The position numbers and the translations under genes were made by a program. 64,000 nucleotides of DNA from JASHPR01 sp963729365. GTDB taxonomy: Bacteria > Actinomycetota > Actinomycetes > Streptosporangiales > Streptosporangiaceae. The notes under the pieces were generated by a model, which did no database searches, had not been told where the DNA came from, and was given only the letters and a program-made list of their open reading frames with translations. The stretch is from assembly GCA_963729365.1 (NCBI GenBank), contig CAVSNQ010000016.1, forward strand, positions 124,001 through 188,000. The letters run 5' to 3'. Shown piece by piece: positions 43,263-52,177 of this stretch. Positions within the stretch are counted from its first letter, which is position 1, and each line of letters begins with the position of its first letter.

Positions 43263-43709
43263 GCGTTTGGGCTAAGAGCGACCCGAAAGGCGAGTTTCTG
43301 CCAAAGTGAACTACTTTATGCAGACGCTTTTCCGGCTCCCTCACGTATCGTTAGAGAATCTCACGTTCTCAAGATCAGTTGTACTCAATCCGCGAGCGCG
43401 CTGCGCCAGATCTGCTCACCGTCGCTGTTACTGGTAAATTCCTGGACTTCTCTATAGGTATAGAGGTCTGTACGTATTGAAATACAGACCTGAGGAGCCG
43501 GCGAGTTAATGGCAGTTCCGCACTGAATTTTACCCGGAGCCGGGTGCGGCAAATCGATGAGTTTATGCAGGATAAGGTGTGCCGAAATATCTTCTGCTGG
43601 TCAAAGTTCCTTTGTTGAAATCCTAGTTGCCGCAAGCTGCAAGGCGATACGCTGCACATCCCCGCAATGCACAGGCCAAAGCTTCATCACTGATTAGGAG
43701 GATTTAGGC
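43263..43709. other. Divergent control region of the polysaccharide locus
   Basis: An A+T-richer 450-base gap between the deacetylase and the sugar-dehydrogenase gene. It holds the two inverted repeats at 43450-43491 and a further weak repeat GAGAA/TTCTC near 43354-43370. The right end has a strong AGGAGG ribosome site at 43696-43701. I do not recognise a known riboswitch. Confidence 0.5.
43450..43491. promoter_or_regulatory. Two touching inverted repeats
   Basis: CTCTATA-gg-TATAGAG (43450-43465) has 7-base arms and a 2-base centre, so it suits a protein-bound palindrome. It shares two bases with a second repeat: AGGTCTGTA (43464-43472) and TACAGACCT (43483-43491), a 9-base stem with a 10-base loop. 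No U-run follows. Likely an operator and/or leader hairpin. Confidence 0.55.
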
Positions 43710-44969
43710 TTGTCTATCGATCTGCTCGTCATCGGTCTCGGGTATGTCGGGCTTCCCCTGGCCCGCGAGGCGACTTCGTCCGGGCTCAGGGTGGTCGGAT
43801 ATGACCTGAACCGCGAGATAGTCTCCGGGCTGAATTCCGGCCGGTCGCATGTGGGTGACATTCCGGACACTGACATCGCCGAGATGCTGGCGAAGGGCTT
43901 CCGCGCCACCTCGACTGAGGAAGAGGTGGAAGCTCCCGAGACCATCGTGATCTGCGTTCCCACTCCGCTGTCGGCAGAGAGCACGCCCGATCTGACCGCG
44001 GTCTCGGCCGCAGCCGAGACCGCTGGCCGGTTGCTCCGGCCGGGCATGCTCGTGCTGCTGGAGTCGACCACCTACCCGGGAACGACCGATGAGGTCGTGC
44101 GGCCCCTGCTGGAGCGGGCGTCCGGGCTCACCGCTGGCGCGGACTTCTCGCTGGCCTTCTCCCCGGAGCGAATCGACCCGGGTAACCCGGACTTTGGCAT
44201 CCGCAACACCCCCAAGGTCGTCGGCGGCCAGACCACATCCTGCGCCGACGCGGCCGCACGGTTCTACGGCAAGCTGTGCGACCAGGTGGTGCGCGCCCGG
44301 TCCGCGCGCGAGGCGGAGATGGCGAAGCTGCTGGAGAACACCTACCGGCACGTCAACATCGCGCTGATCAACGAGATGGCGGTCTTCTGCCACGAGCTCG
44401 GCATCGACCTGTGGGACGCGATCAGGTGCGCGGCCACCAAGCCGTTCGGCTTCCAGGCCTTTTACCCGGGGCCCGGAGTCGGCGGGCATTGCATCCCAAT
44501 TGACCCAAACTATCTGGGCTACAAGGTCCGCACGCTCGGCTACCCGTTCCGGTTCGTCGAGCTCGCCCAGGAGATTAACTGCAGGATGCCTGCCTACGTG
44601 GTGGACCGGGCCATCGAGTTGCTCAACGACAACTCCAAGCCGCTGAAGGGCGCACGTGTGCTGCTGCTCGGCGTTACCTACAAGAAGGATGTCGCCGACC
44701 AACGCGAATCGCCGGTCAGGGTGATCGGCAGCAAGCTACGTTCCCGCGGCGTCGAGCTGGCCTACCATGACCCCCACGTGGCCGAGTGGTCATTGGGTGG
44801 TGAGCCCATCCGCCGAGCGGAGCACTTGGACGCCGAGGTCGCCATGGCCGACCTGGTCATCCTCCTCCAAGATCACACGGCCTACGACCTGGACCAGCTC
44901 TCCCGTAATGCCCGCCTCGTTCTCGATACTCGGGGACGCATTGCGGGACCGCATGTCGCGACGCTGTGA
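43710..44969 (+). CDS. Nucleotide-sugar dehydrogenase (WbpA/TviB/WecC group)
   Basis: A 419-residue UDP-sugar 6-dehydrogenase making a uronic acid by two NAD-dependent oxidations. The Rossmann start V-I-G-L-G-Y-V-G-L-P, S-P-E-R-I-D-P-G-N, K-L-L-E-N-T-Y-R and G-P-G-V-G-G-H-C-I-P-I-D-P (catalytic Cys) place it with UDP-N-acetylhexosamine dehydrogenases (WbpA, TviB, WecC), not with HasB-type UDP-glucose dehydrogenases, which have G-G-S-C-F-P-K-D. So the likely product is a UDP-N-acetylaminouronate. TTG start with AGGAGG eight bases upstream. Next comes the processive glycosyltransferase. Confidence 0.87.
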   Translation: MSIDLLVIGLGYVGLPLAREATSSGLRVVGYDLNREIVSGLNSGRSHVGDIPDTDIAEMLAKGFRATSTEEEVEAPETIVICVPTPLSAESTPDLTAVSAAAETAGRLLRPGMLVLLESTTYPGTTDEVVRPLLERASGLTAGADFSLAFSPERIDPGNPDFGIRNTPKVVGGQTTSCADAAARFYGKLCDQVVRARSAREAEMAKLLENTYRHVNIALINEMAVFCHELGIDLWDAIRCAATKPFGFQAFYPGPGVGGHCIPIDPNYLGYKVRTLGYPFRFVELAQEINCRMPAYVVDRAIELLNDNSKPLKGARVLLLGVTYKKDVADQRESPVRVIGSKLRSRGVELAYHDPHVAEWSLGGEPIRRAEHLDAEVAMADLVILLQDHTAYDLDQLSRNARLVLDTRGRIAGPHVATL

Positions 44970-45095
44970 AGCACAGCATGCCTGTGGCCGCAACGCGGCG
45001 TAGCGCCGCGAGGTCCTAGATCGGCCGCGTCAGCGGAGTCGGCAGGAGCGCCCGGTAACCCTCTGCGACCTGACCTTCTTCATTAGGAGTACCGC

Positions 45096-45287
45096 ATGAA
45101 AGAAAAGCCTGCCGTCGTTCGGAGCCTTCTGGCGGCCGTCCCAGGCCAGCACCGGCCGATAGTCCCCAGAGTCGCTGCCCTGCTGCGGGCCGATGCGCTT
45201 GCCGACAGCGCCCCTGAGTACCTCGACAAGCCCGCCATGAGTGGCCGGCCACTGCCGCGACACCGCATAGCGTCCGGGGCACTCTGA
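45096..45287 (+). CDS. Possible small protein upstream of the glycosyltransferase
   Basis: A 63-codon frame with an ideal AGGAG ribosome site (T-T-A-G-G-A-G at 45083-45089, ATG seven bases later) ends five bases before the glycosyltransferase start. The product is basic, with A-A-L-L-R-A-D-A-L-A-D and no recognised domain or membrane segment. It could be a translated leader that couples to the synthase, or chance. Confidence 0.35.
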   Translation: MKEKPAVVRSLLAAVPGQHRPIVPRVAALLRADALADSAPEYLDKPAMSGRPLPRHRIASGAL

Positions 45288-45292
45288 TCGTC

Positions 45293-46741
45293 ATGGAACC
45301 ACGCACACCGGCTATTCGCAGGACCAGCGAGCCAGAAGCGATCCGGGGAAGCCACGGGCATCGCCGGCATGGCGATCCAGCGATGCGCTCGCGGCTTCGC
45401 GGCTTTCCGCTCATCGCTGTGCTGGCCCTGGCCGGCCTCCTGATGCTAAAGCTAGAGTTCAAGAATCCCGATGCCAACGACGCGTTCTATGCCTACGGGA
45501 TCGTGGTCACCGCGGTCATCTTGGTCACGATGACTGTATCATTCGCGTTCTATCGGGATCCAGCCGTCGTCGCTCAAGCCAGGCGGCCAGAACTACATCG
45601 CGCAGCTGGAACGCGCGTTAATTGGCCGCTCGTCACGTGCGCGGTCGCGGTTCACAATGAGCAGTCCCTTGTACGCAATTGCATTGCATCGATAGCTGCG
45701 CAGACATATCCCAACAAAGAGATAATCATCGTGGACGATGCGTCCACTGACAACACAGTCGAGGTCTTGCGGGAGCTCGCGCAAAAGTACTCGGCTACGC
45801 TCATCGAGCTTCCGGAGAATTGCGGAAAGAAACGAGCATTAGCAACTGGGATGCTGCAAGCACGAGGGTCGATCGTTGCCTTTGCCGATAGCGACAGTGT
45901 CTGGGCGAGAGATGCGGTCGAGTTGGCGGTCCCTATCTTTCTCGCCGATGAGAATGTGGGTGCGGTTAGCGGCCATTGTCGGGCACTGAACGGCGGACAG
46001 AACATCCTCACGAGGATCCAGGACTCGTGGTATGAAGGGCAGTTCTCGGTAAGAAAGGCATTCGAAAGCGTCTTTGCCGCTGTCACATGCGTATCAGGGC
46101 CGCTCGCGTTCTTCCGGCTGTCAGCAATTTACAACTTCCTGCCGGCGTGGGGAGCTGATACATTCCTGGGGCAGGAATTTCGGTTCGCGACAGACCGGAC
46201 TCTCACGGCATACGTGCTCGGCGGTAGTTACCTTGGCCCCAGGGTCCTGCCGAAGTACGCAAGTTCGCCCTTTGCCCAGCCTAAGTATCCGGAGCGCAAC
46301 TGGAAGATCGTATACTCCAAGTCGGCCAAGGCCTGGACTAGCGTTCCAGCAACCTTCAAGGGCATGGTCAGGCAGCAGATCCGCTGGAAGAAGAGTTTTA
46401 TACGAAATGTTTTTGTCACCGGCAGGTTCTACTGGCGTCGGCCCTTTCTGCCGGCCTTGTTTTATTATGTACACGTCGCTTTTGTGGTCCTCGGGCCGTT
46501 CGTGGCGGCGCGGCACCTAATATATTTGCCACTGCATGGTGATCCTATGTCGATGCTCTTGTATCTCGCAGGCATAGCAATCATCGGACTGAGCTTCGGC
46601 CTCGCCTTCCGTCACGAGAACCCGGGCTCACGGCGGTGGCTATACCGCCCGCTGATGAGCCTTATGTCGACCGTACTGTTCACGTGGCTCATTTTCTACT
46701 CCGTTGCAACTATCAAGAGGATGACATGGTTTCGCGGGTGA
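45293..46741 (+). CDS. Processive family-2 glycosyltransferase (hyaluronan/chitin-synthase-like)
   Basis: A 482-residue membrane polysaccharide synthase. Two N-terminal membrane segments (about 37-52 and 66-88), a cytoplasmic GT-A domain with V-D-D-A-S-T-D-N-T, A-D-S-D-S (DxD), C-V-S-G-P-L-A-F-F-R and F-L-G-x-x-x-x-x-A-T-D-R-T-L-T-A-Y-V, and Q-Q-I-R-W (QxxRW), followed by three or four membrane segments. This order is that of HasA, NodC and chitin synthases, which polymerise and export the chain. Leu183 is a TTA codon, rare in such DNA. Its end overlaps the lyase gene by 16 bases, so synthase and lyase are coupled. Confidence 0.9.
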   Translation: MEPRTPAIRRTSEPEAIRGSHGHRRHGDPAMRSRLRGFPLIAVLALAGLLMLKLEFKNPDANDAFYAYGIVVTAVILVTMTVSFAFYRDPAVVAQARRPELHRAAGTRVNWPLVTCAVAVHNEQSLVRNCIASIAAQTYPNKEIIIVDDASTDNTVEVLRELAQKYSATLIELPENCGKKRALATGMLQARGSIVAFADSDSVWARDAVELAVPIFLADENVGAVSGHCRALNGGQNILTRIQDSWYEGQFSVRKAFESVFAAVTCVSGPLAFFRLSAIYNFLPAWGADTFLGQEFRFATDRTLTAYVLGGSYLGPRVLPKYASSPFAQPKYPERNWKIVYSKSAKAWTSVPATFKGMVRQQIRWKKSFIRNVFVTGRFYWRRPFLPALFYYVHVAFVVLGPFVAARHLIYLPLHGDPMSMLLYLAGIAIIGLSFGLAFRHENPGSRRWLYRPLMSLMSTVLFTWLIFYSVATIKRMTWFRG

Positions 46742-49700
46742 GGGCAGGCAAGCACAATACACAGGAGGGCGGCACACAGGCGGGCAGCAGACCGGCGGGC
46801 AGCACACCGGCGGGCAGCACACCGGCGGGCAGCACGCCGGCGGGCGGCGGCCGAGCGCGGGTGGTGCGTCGCATCACCTTCGAAGTCGGGATTGCGATCC
46901 TTATCGCAGGGATATACTGCCTGAAGGTTGTTAACTATGTGGACCCGCAAGCCCTGATTTCATCCGTCGTTGCCCGCACAATAGCAATTGGCACTGACGA
47001 CACAATGAGCGCTATTGAGAATATCCCATTTCTGAACGACTGCCCCGACAATCTGAATATGATAACGGTCTCCGGCGGCTACGTATGCGTTCCTGACGGG
47101 CCAGTGGACGGCGTGTATGAAGATATCTACAGCTCATACCCGCTGGTCGGAAGCGGGCGCGAGGCGATATATTCAAGCACCGACGAGGGAAGCGTGACTG
47201 CGGCGAACGATCTGCTGCATAATCAGTTCGACGTGCCACGTTACCGGCCGGTGCAGATCCGGTCGATAACCTGGTCAGAGGACCCGTATAATGCGCCGTA
47301 CTGGCGGTTTGAGTTCTACTCACTGCGGCCTAGCCTCAATTTGCTGTACGCGTATCGGACGACGGGTAAGGCCATATATGCGCAGCAGCTGATCCGGCTC
47401 GATCTAGGGTTCATTGCGGCCGAGGGCCGGTCCCGCTGGGCATGGTCCGACCCGCATGCCGTCGCTTTCAGGAGCATGTCACTGGTTGATACGTGGTGGA
47501 AACTGCGTCAGGGCCACCAGCTGTCCGAGGCTGCGAGCACGGCAATCCTGGGCGAGCTGGAGAAGACGGGCCAGTTCCTGGCCGACCCGGATCATTATCA
47601 GCCGGGAGAGAATTATGCTACTAATGAGGCTGCGGCGCTCTTTGGATTGGCTGTCGCCTTTCCTAGCCTGCCGCACGCTCATCAGTGGCTAACTCTGGCG
47701 GATCAGCGATTTCAATGGCAGCTGAACGGGATCATTGATGCTGATGGGCAACTCATAGAGAATTCGCCTTACTACGACTTCTATGTCCTGGAGAAGTACT
47801 GGCAAATCTATAATTACTCGGTTGCTCAAGGATATCCTATTAGCGGGAACTTCGAGGCCAGGCTTCGCTCCATGCTCAATTTCGCCACTTACATCCTTCA
47901 GCCCAATTCGCAGGTTCCGCTCATGGGTGCCTCGCTGGAGACAAGTATCAACGACTTTGGCATCTATGCCCAAATGGCGGCAAGCGATCCGGCGTTTCGC
48001 TATGTCCTCACGCATGGAGCGCGAGGTTCCGCTCCCCCGGTGACGAGTACCTACTTCCCCGCGTCTGAATTGGCTATTATGCGCTCTGGATGGGGAAGCG
48101 GAACTGAGTTCACCCGCAGCACGTACCTCACGTACTACGCCGGCAACTACCGGACCGCGCACAGTGATCTGGATGCCTTGGACCTCACTTTGTACGCTGA
48201 CGGCGGAGACCTGCTGACGGATCCGGGCCTGTACACGTTCACGCCGGGTCCCTATAACAACTACTTCCACGGCACCATGTCTCATAACACGGTTGTCGTC
48301 GACGGGAACTCCCAGGCCCAGGGTAATGGGACTGCGGGGCCGCTGGTCACCAAGGATGGCCTGACCTATCAGTCAGCGGAAAGCTCGCTTTATGCGGGCG
48401 TGACTCATCGTCGCCTGGTCATGATGATCGATCCGGATCACGTGCTGGTCGTTGACCGGCTCAGTTCTGCACGTGCGCACACCTACCAGCAGCTGTTCCA
48501 TCTGTTCCCGGGAGCGAGGCTCTCGAAAGCCGGCTTGACCGTGTCCGGGATAGGCGGTAGCCCGCAGCGCGAGATCACCATCCAGCAGTTGCTGCCCGGC
48601 GGCATCGCCGAGAGCGACACGATCAACCAGAGGGGCAGTAAGCCCGATGGACTCTGCTCCGAAAAGTACGGGCAGCTCCTGCCGTGCTACGCGGTCAGTT
48701 ACTCGGCTAGAGGAGAGGATGCCACGTTCGTGACTCTGCTCACGATCGGGGCGCCACGGCAGGCCGGGTTCGCGATAACGGCGAGTGACGACGGCCAGCG
48801 CCTCCGGATCGTTGACGGCCAGCGGGATCTTAGCGTCTCGCTGGGCGAGACCACAGCAGTCGCTCCCGCGGCCCGGGCGACCGACCCGACCCCGCCGCCC
48901 GTCCGGGCGACGACTGTCCCCGGGGCATTGGCCCCCGGCAGCTGGTCGGCGTCCGGCAGCGGGTCCGTGTCATCTGGCGGACCTGGCGGCGAGGCAAGTA
49001 ACGCCGTCGTGAGTCTGTCCACTAGCAGCGGGCTTCGGGCGGTGATGCAGGACAACGCGGTCCGGCTCGACCTCGACCACCAGAACGTTCGTATCCGGCT
49101 GAAGGTCACCGGGCTCGAACAGGTCGGGGAGCTGAGGCTGCGCTTCTCCAACGATCACTGGGCCAAGTGGGTAACGACGAACCTGCTGGAGACCTATAGA
49201 AGCGGTTACGCCGGGAACTGGGCGAATATCTTCCTTGGCCCCAGCGATCAGTGGGGTCTGGAGGGCGGATGGCAGGCTTCGGCCGCTGGCTTCGACTGGT
49301 CGCAAATCGACGGCATTGAAATTGAGCTGGTCTCTACTGGGAGCGGGCAGTCAGCCACCGTGAGTCTGGGTGGGCTCACGCTGGTGCCCGCCCAGAGTGA
49401 GGGCAAGCTGGTGTTCGTCTTCGACGGCGGGTCTCAGTCGATCCTGCCCGCCGCGGGTTACCTGCATCACAACGGCATGGAAGCCAACGTCGCGGTGATC
49501 GGAAAGTACGTCGACTATCCGGTCCAGGACTACCTGAATCTGCCCGAGCTGAAGCAGCTTCAGGACCACTGGGGATGGAACATGGCCAATTATACTCAGC
49601 AATATCTTAATGCGGTCCCGCAGTACTATGACCGGCGCAACCTGACCGGATATGCGACGGACATCGTTCAGCAGGCCGCGTGGCTTGAGGCCAACGGGCT

Positions 49701-50175
49701 CAACTCCGCGCCGAACTGGTTCATCTATCCGTACGGGTCGACGAACGCGGCACTTGAGAGCGTGGTAGGGCGCTATTACATGTTCGCTCGCGTAACCGCC
49801 GATGGTCCCGACGCATATCCCTATGGAGACCCGCGCGAGGTCACGGATCTCGAAGTTCAGTACGCGGGAGACGGGGAGGACAAGGGCATGAGCGACACGT
49901 CACCAGCTCAGATACTCTCGGCTGTTCATCAGGCCGAGACTCACCATATGACTCTGATCCTTACCTTCACCCGGATTCATTCTCAGCCAAGCGACCTTCC
50001 GGGTTATCCACTGGCATTGTTTGAGCAAGTCGTCAATGGCGTGCGCCAGTCGGGTATAAAAGTAATGACGCTCAGCCAGCTAGACCGTAGCAATGGCGTT
50101 CCTGTAAATAACCGGATTTATGCCAATGATGGCAGGCCCTCGCAGATTACTGTTCAAATAAACGGCTCATCGTGA
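46726..50175 (+). CDS. Membrane-anchored heparinase II/III-like lyase fused to a deacetylase-like domain
   Basis: About 1149 residues. Order: short cytoplasmic tail with A-G-S-T-P repeats (20-42), membrane segment (about 49-71), (alpha/alpha) toroid (130-440) with N-Y-A-T-N-E-A-A-A-L-F-G, heparinase II/III beta-sandwich with Y-R-T-A-H-S-D-L-D-A-L-D-L (about 478) and G-T-M-S-H-N-T-V-V-V-D-G (about 519), a Pro/Ser linker near 725-750, a CBM-like beta domain (770-890) and a NodB-like end with F-V-F-D-G-G-S (896) and I-Y-P-Y-G-S (1000). The second metal Asp and the H-x-x-x-H are not obvious, so the deacetylase part may be only binding. ATG has GAGGATG upstream. Confidence 0.85.
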   Translation: MVSRVRAGKHNTQEGGTQAGSRPAGSTPAGSTPAGSTPAGGGRARVVRRITFEVGIAILIAGIYCLKVVNYVDPQALISSVVARTIAIGTDDTMSAIENIPFLNDCPDNLNMITVSGGYVCVPDGPVDGVYEDIYSSYPLVGSGREAIYSSTDEGSVTAANDLLHNQFDVPRYRPVQIRSITWSEDPYNAPYWRFEFYSLRPSLNLLYAYRTTGKAIYAQQLIRLDLGFIAAEGRSRWAWSDPHAVAFRSMSLVDTWWKLRQGHQLSEAASTAILGELEKTGQFLADPDHYQPGENYATNEAAALFGLAVAFPSLPHAHQWLTLADQRFQWQLNGIIDADGQLIENSPYYDFYVLEKYWQIYNYSVAQGYPISGNFEARLRSMLNFATYILQPNSQVPLMGASLETSINDFGIYAQMAASDPAFRYVLTHGARGSAPPVTSTYFPASELAIMRSGWGSGTEFTRSTYLTYYAGNYRTAHSDLDALDLTLYADGGDLLTDPGLYTFTPGPYNNYFHGTMSHNTVVVDGNSQAQGNGTAGPLVTKDGLTYQSAESSLYAGVTHRRLVMMIDPDHVLVVDRLSSARAHTYQQLFHLFPGARLSKAGLTVSGIGGSPQREITIQQLLPGGIAESDTINQRGSKPDGLCSEKYGQLLPCYAVSYSARGEDATFVTLLTIGAPRQAGFAITASDDGQRLRIVDGQRDLSVSLGETTAVAPAARATDPTPPPVRATTVPGALAPGSWSASGSGSVSSGGPGGEASNAVVSLSTSSGLRAVMQDNAVRLDLDHQNVRIRLKVTGLEQVGELRLRFSNDHWAKWVTTNLLETYRSGYAGNWANIFLGPSDQWGLEGGWQASAAGFDWSQIDGIEIELVSTGSGQSATVSLGGLTLVPAQSEGKLVFVFDGGSQSILPAAGYLHHNGMEANVAVIGKYVDYPVQDYLNLPELKQLQDHWGWNMANYTQQYLNAVPQYYDRRNLTGYATDIVQQAAWLEANGLNSAPNWFIYPYGSTNAALESVVGRYYMFARVTADGPDAYPYGDPREVTDLEVQYAGDGEDKGMSDTSPAQILSAVHQAETHHMTLILTFTRIHSQPSDLPGYPLALFEQVVNGVRQSGIKVMTLSQLDRSNGVPVNNRIYANDGRPSQITVQINGSS
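46781..46850 (+). repeat. 15-bp minisatellite encoding A-G-S-T-P
   Basis: Four to five tandem 15-base units of the type GGCGGGCAGCACACC give the pentapeptide Ala-Gly-Ser-Thr/Arg-Pro in the cytoplasmic tail of the lyase. In-frame unit number can change without breaking the gene. Confidence 0.8.
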
Positions 50176-50343
50176 TACTGTCGAAACGACGCACCGAAAC
50201 TAACGTGCCTCTGCCAGCGCGAATCGTGGCCCGCTTTGCCGGAGTCATGGAAAAGGTATGAGCGCCAGAAGCACGGAAGAGGCCGAACGCGTCAGAGCCC
50301 GCGACGCCAGTCCGGGTCGAAAACAGTGGGAAGTGGGCATAAG

Positions 50344-51327
50344 ATGAGATTTACGTCCGTGCGCAGGTCGCTGTCGAGTCTGCAGAAGCTCTCCGTCATT
50401 TCGGGTGCGATGTTTGTCTTAGCCGGAATATCGGCTTGTTCAATCGTGGGCAAGAGGGTATCCAGCGGGATACCCGACGCCGGGCCCTGTCAGCAAGGAG
50501 CGGCGACGGCAGCAGCCACTAAGACGGCGACGGCAGTAGCTACTAAGACAGTGACCCCTAAGACAGGGACGAGCGATGCGTACGATCAGCAGGTTCTGTC
50601 CCTGCATCCGGCCCTCTACCTGACGTTGAGCGATCCCTTGCTTCCGACACAAGGGGATTTGTCTGGTCATGGGCACACTGTCACTTACCTCCCGGCCAAT
50701 GATCCACCCGGCCAGATCGCTCTGCCGAACGGGGACATGGCCGCTGACTTCAACGGTCAGAATCAGTATGCTCAGGTGCCTTCGTCGGAAGCGCTGTCCG
50801 TGACAGATACGGGCTGCTTGACGATCGAGGCGTGGATCATGCCGACGACGCTGCAGTTCCCCCACGAGGAGGGAACGGGCTATGTCTATGTGCTTGGCAA
50901 GGGAGCTCCCAACGAGTACGAATGGGCGATCCGGATGTACTCGGCAAAGAATACTGAGTCGCCAGAGCGGCCCAATCGGATATCTGGATACGTGTGGAAC
51001 CTCTCGGGCGGGCTGGGTTCGGGCTCTTACTTCCAGGACAAGGTCGAAATTGACCAGTGGATCATGGTAACTCTCGTCCTGGACGACAAGGCATCAAAGG
51101 AATGGCCTGATGGATACGTCGCCCTATACAAGGACGGGGTGCTGCGCGATCAGGTGAGCATGAACCAGTACAACGTCACACCGCGGGCGGGTAATGCTCC
51201 GTTCTGCATCGGAACGCGAACCAACGATTCATATTTTGAAGGCGGCATCGGCAAGGTCGCAGTTTATGATCGCATTCTCTCGAGTGCCCAGATAGCGGCA
51301 ACGTATCACGCCATGTTCGCAAACTGA
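50344..51327 (+). CDS. LamG/concanavalin-like lipoprotein
   Basis: A 327-residue lipoprotein: basic start, hydrophobic stretch, lipobox I-S-A-C with lipidated Cys at 32, an A-T-K-T-A-T linker (60-85) and a LamG-type jelly roll from D-P-L-L-P-T-Q-G-D-L-S-G-H-G through D-F-N-G-Q-N-Q-Y-A-Q-V-P, L-T-I-E-A-W-I and G-G-I-G-K-V-A-V-Y-D-R-I-L-S. Such domains bind sugars at the cell surface. It is 168 bases after the lyase gene on the same strand. ATG at 50344 chosen because the signal peptide begins there. Probably retains the polymer on the cell or guides the lyase. Confidence 0.85.
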   Translation: MRFTSVRRSLSSLQKLSVISGAMFVLAGISACSIVGKRVSSGIPDAGPCQQGAATAAATKTATAVATKTVTPKTGTSDAYDQQVLSLHPALYLTLSDPLLPTQGDLSGHGHTVTYLPANDPPGQIALPNGDMAADFNGQNQYAQVPSSEALSVTDTGCLTIEAWIMPTTLQFPHEEGTGYVYVLGKGAPNEYEWAIRMYSAKNTESPERPNRISGYVWNLSGGLGSGSYFQDKVEIDQWIMVTLVLDDKASKEWPDGYVALYKDGVLRDQVSMNQYNVTPRAGNAPFCIGTRTNDSYFEGGIGKVAVYDRILSSAQIAATYHAMFAN

Positions 51328-51504
51328 GCGCTACGGTTCGCCGATGTTGATGATCGTGGTTGATTCGTGACATATGCCGTCACCGGTCAACCACGATCTC
51401 ATGGAATGGCGACGGCCTTGAGCGGGCCGCGAGTATCTGCTGCAGGATGGCCCGCTGCTCGAGCAGGGCCATGCGGAGCGGGTCGCTGAGCCCGCCGCGG
51501 TCCA

Positions 51505-51723
51505 GGGCCCGTCGGTGGCGGCGATCGTCACGGCGCGCAGGTCGGCGAAGGTCGCGGCGCCCGGCTCCGGGCAGCGGAACCGGATCTCGGCCCGGGAGCG
51601 GACCGTGCCCGGATCCGCGGCCAGATCGAGGAAAACCGCGTAGGACTCGACATCGACCAGCGCGGCCCGGGCCCTGGCTTCCGCTTCCGTGCATCCCGTC
51701 GCCAAGATCCCCGCCGCCGCCAC
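51505..51723 (-). pseudogene. pepN: Aminopeptidase N N-terminal remnant
   Basis: About 70 codons match the beginning of actinobacterial aminopeptidase N: T-E-A-E-A-R-A-R-A-A-L-V-D-V-E-S-Y-A-V-F-L-D-L, then R-S-R-A-E-I-R-F-R-C-P-E-P-G-A-A-T-F-A-D-L. The other 780 or so residues, including H-E-x-x-H, are missing. A different frame then shows D-P-L-R-M-A-L-L-E-Q-R-A-I-L-Q-Q-I-L, perhaps the tail of another lost gene. It marks the border between the polysaccharide locus and the high-G+C region. Confidence 0.6.
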
Positions 51724-51829
51724 GGCAGAATCCCAGAGTCGGGTGCCTGTCGATCCGGACGGGGGTCGTTCGTGTACCGGGTGAGCGGGCCGGCCCGGCG
51801 CCGGCCCCGGCCACGAGGAGGATCTACCG

Positions 51830-52177
51830 ATGACGCACTATCTGCTCAGCGTGTACCAGCCGGACGGGCCGATCCCGCCCGCCGCCGAGCTGGAGAAGAT
51901 CATGCAGGAGGTCGACGCCCAGAACCAGGAGATCAGGGACGCCGGCGCGTGGGTGTTCGCGGGCGGGCTGCAGCCGCCGGACGCGGCGCGGGTGCTCCGC
52001 CGGGCCGATGCCGAGGTGCTGAGCACCGACGGCCCGTACACCGAGGGCAAGGAGCACCTCGGCGGGTTCACCATCGTCGACGCCCCCGATCCGGACGCCG
52101 CGCTGCAGTGGGGCCGCAAGCTCACCCGGGCGACCGGCCTCCCCGTTGAGGTTCGCCCGTTCGCCCAGCTCGGCTGA
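51830..52177 (+). CDS. YCII-related (DGPF) domain protein
   Basis: A 115-residue YCII-type protein with the signature D-G-P-Y-T-E-G-K-E-H-L-G-G-F after W-V-F-A-G-G-L, and P-V-E-V-R-P-F at the end, as in actinobacterial YCII proteins often encoded near sigma factors. A GAGGAG site precedes the ATG. Its 3' end overlaps the opposite-strand YjbR-like gene by 56 bases. The biochemical role is unknown; YciI has been linked to dehydrochlorinase-like chemistry. Confidence 0.85.
   Translation: MTHYLLSVYQPDGPIPPAAELEKIMQEVDAQNQEIRDAGAWVFAGGLQPPDAARVLRRADAEVLSTDGPYTEGKEHLGGFTIVDAPDPDAALQWGRKLTRATGLPVEVRPFAQLG

Noticed and set aside
43500..43709. c-di-GMP or c-di-AMP riboswitch before the sugar dehydrogenase
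   Set aside because: I looked for the conserved cores of these motifs and did not find them; only generic stems are present.
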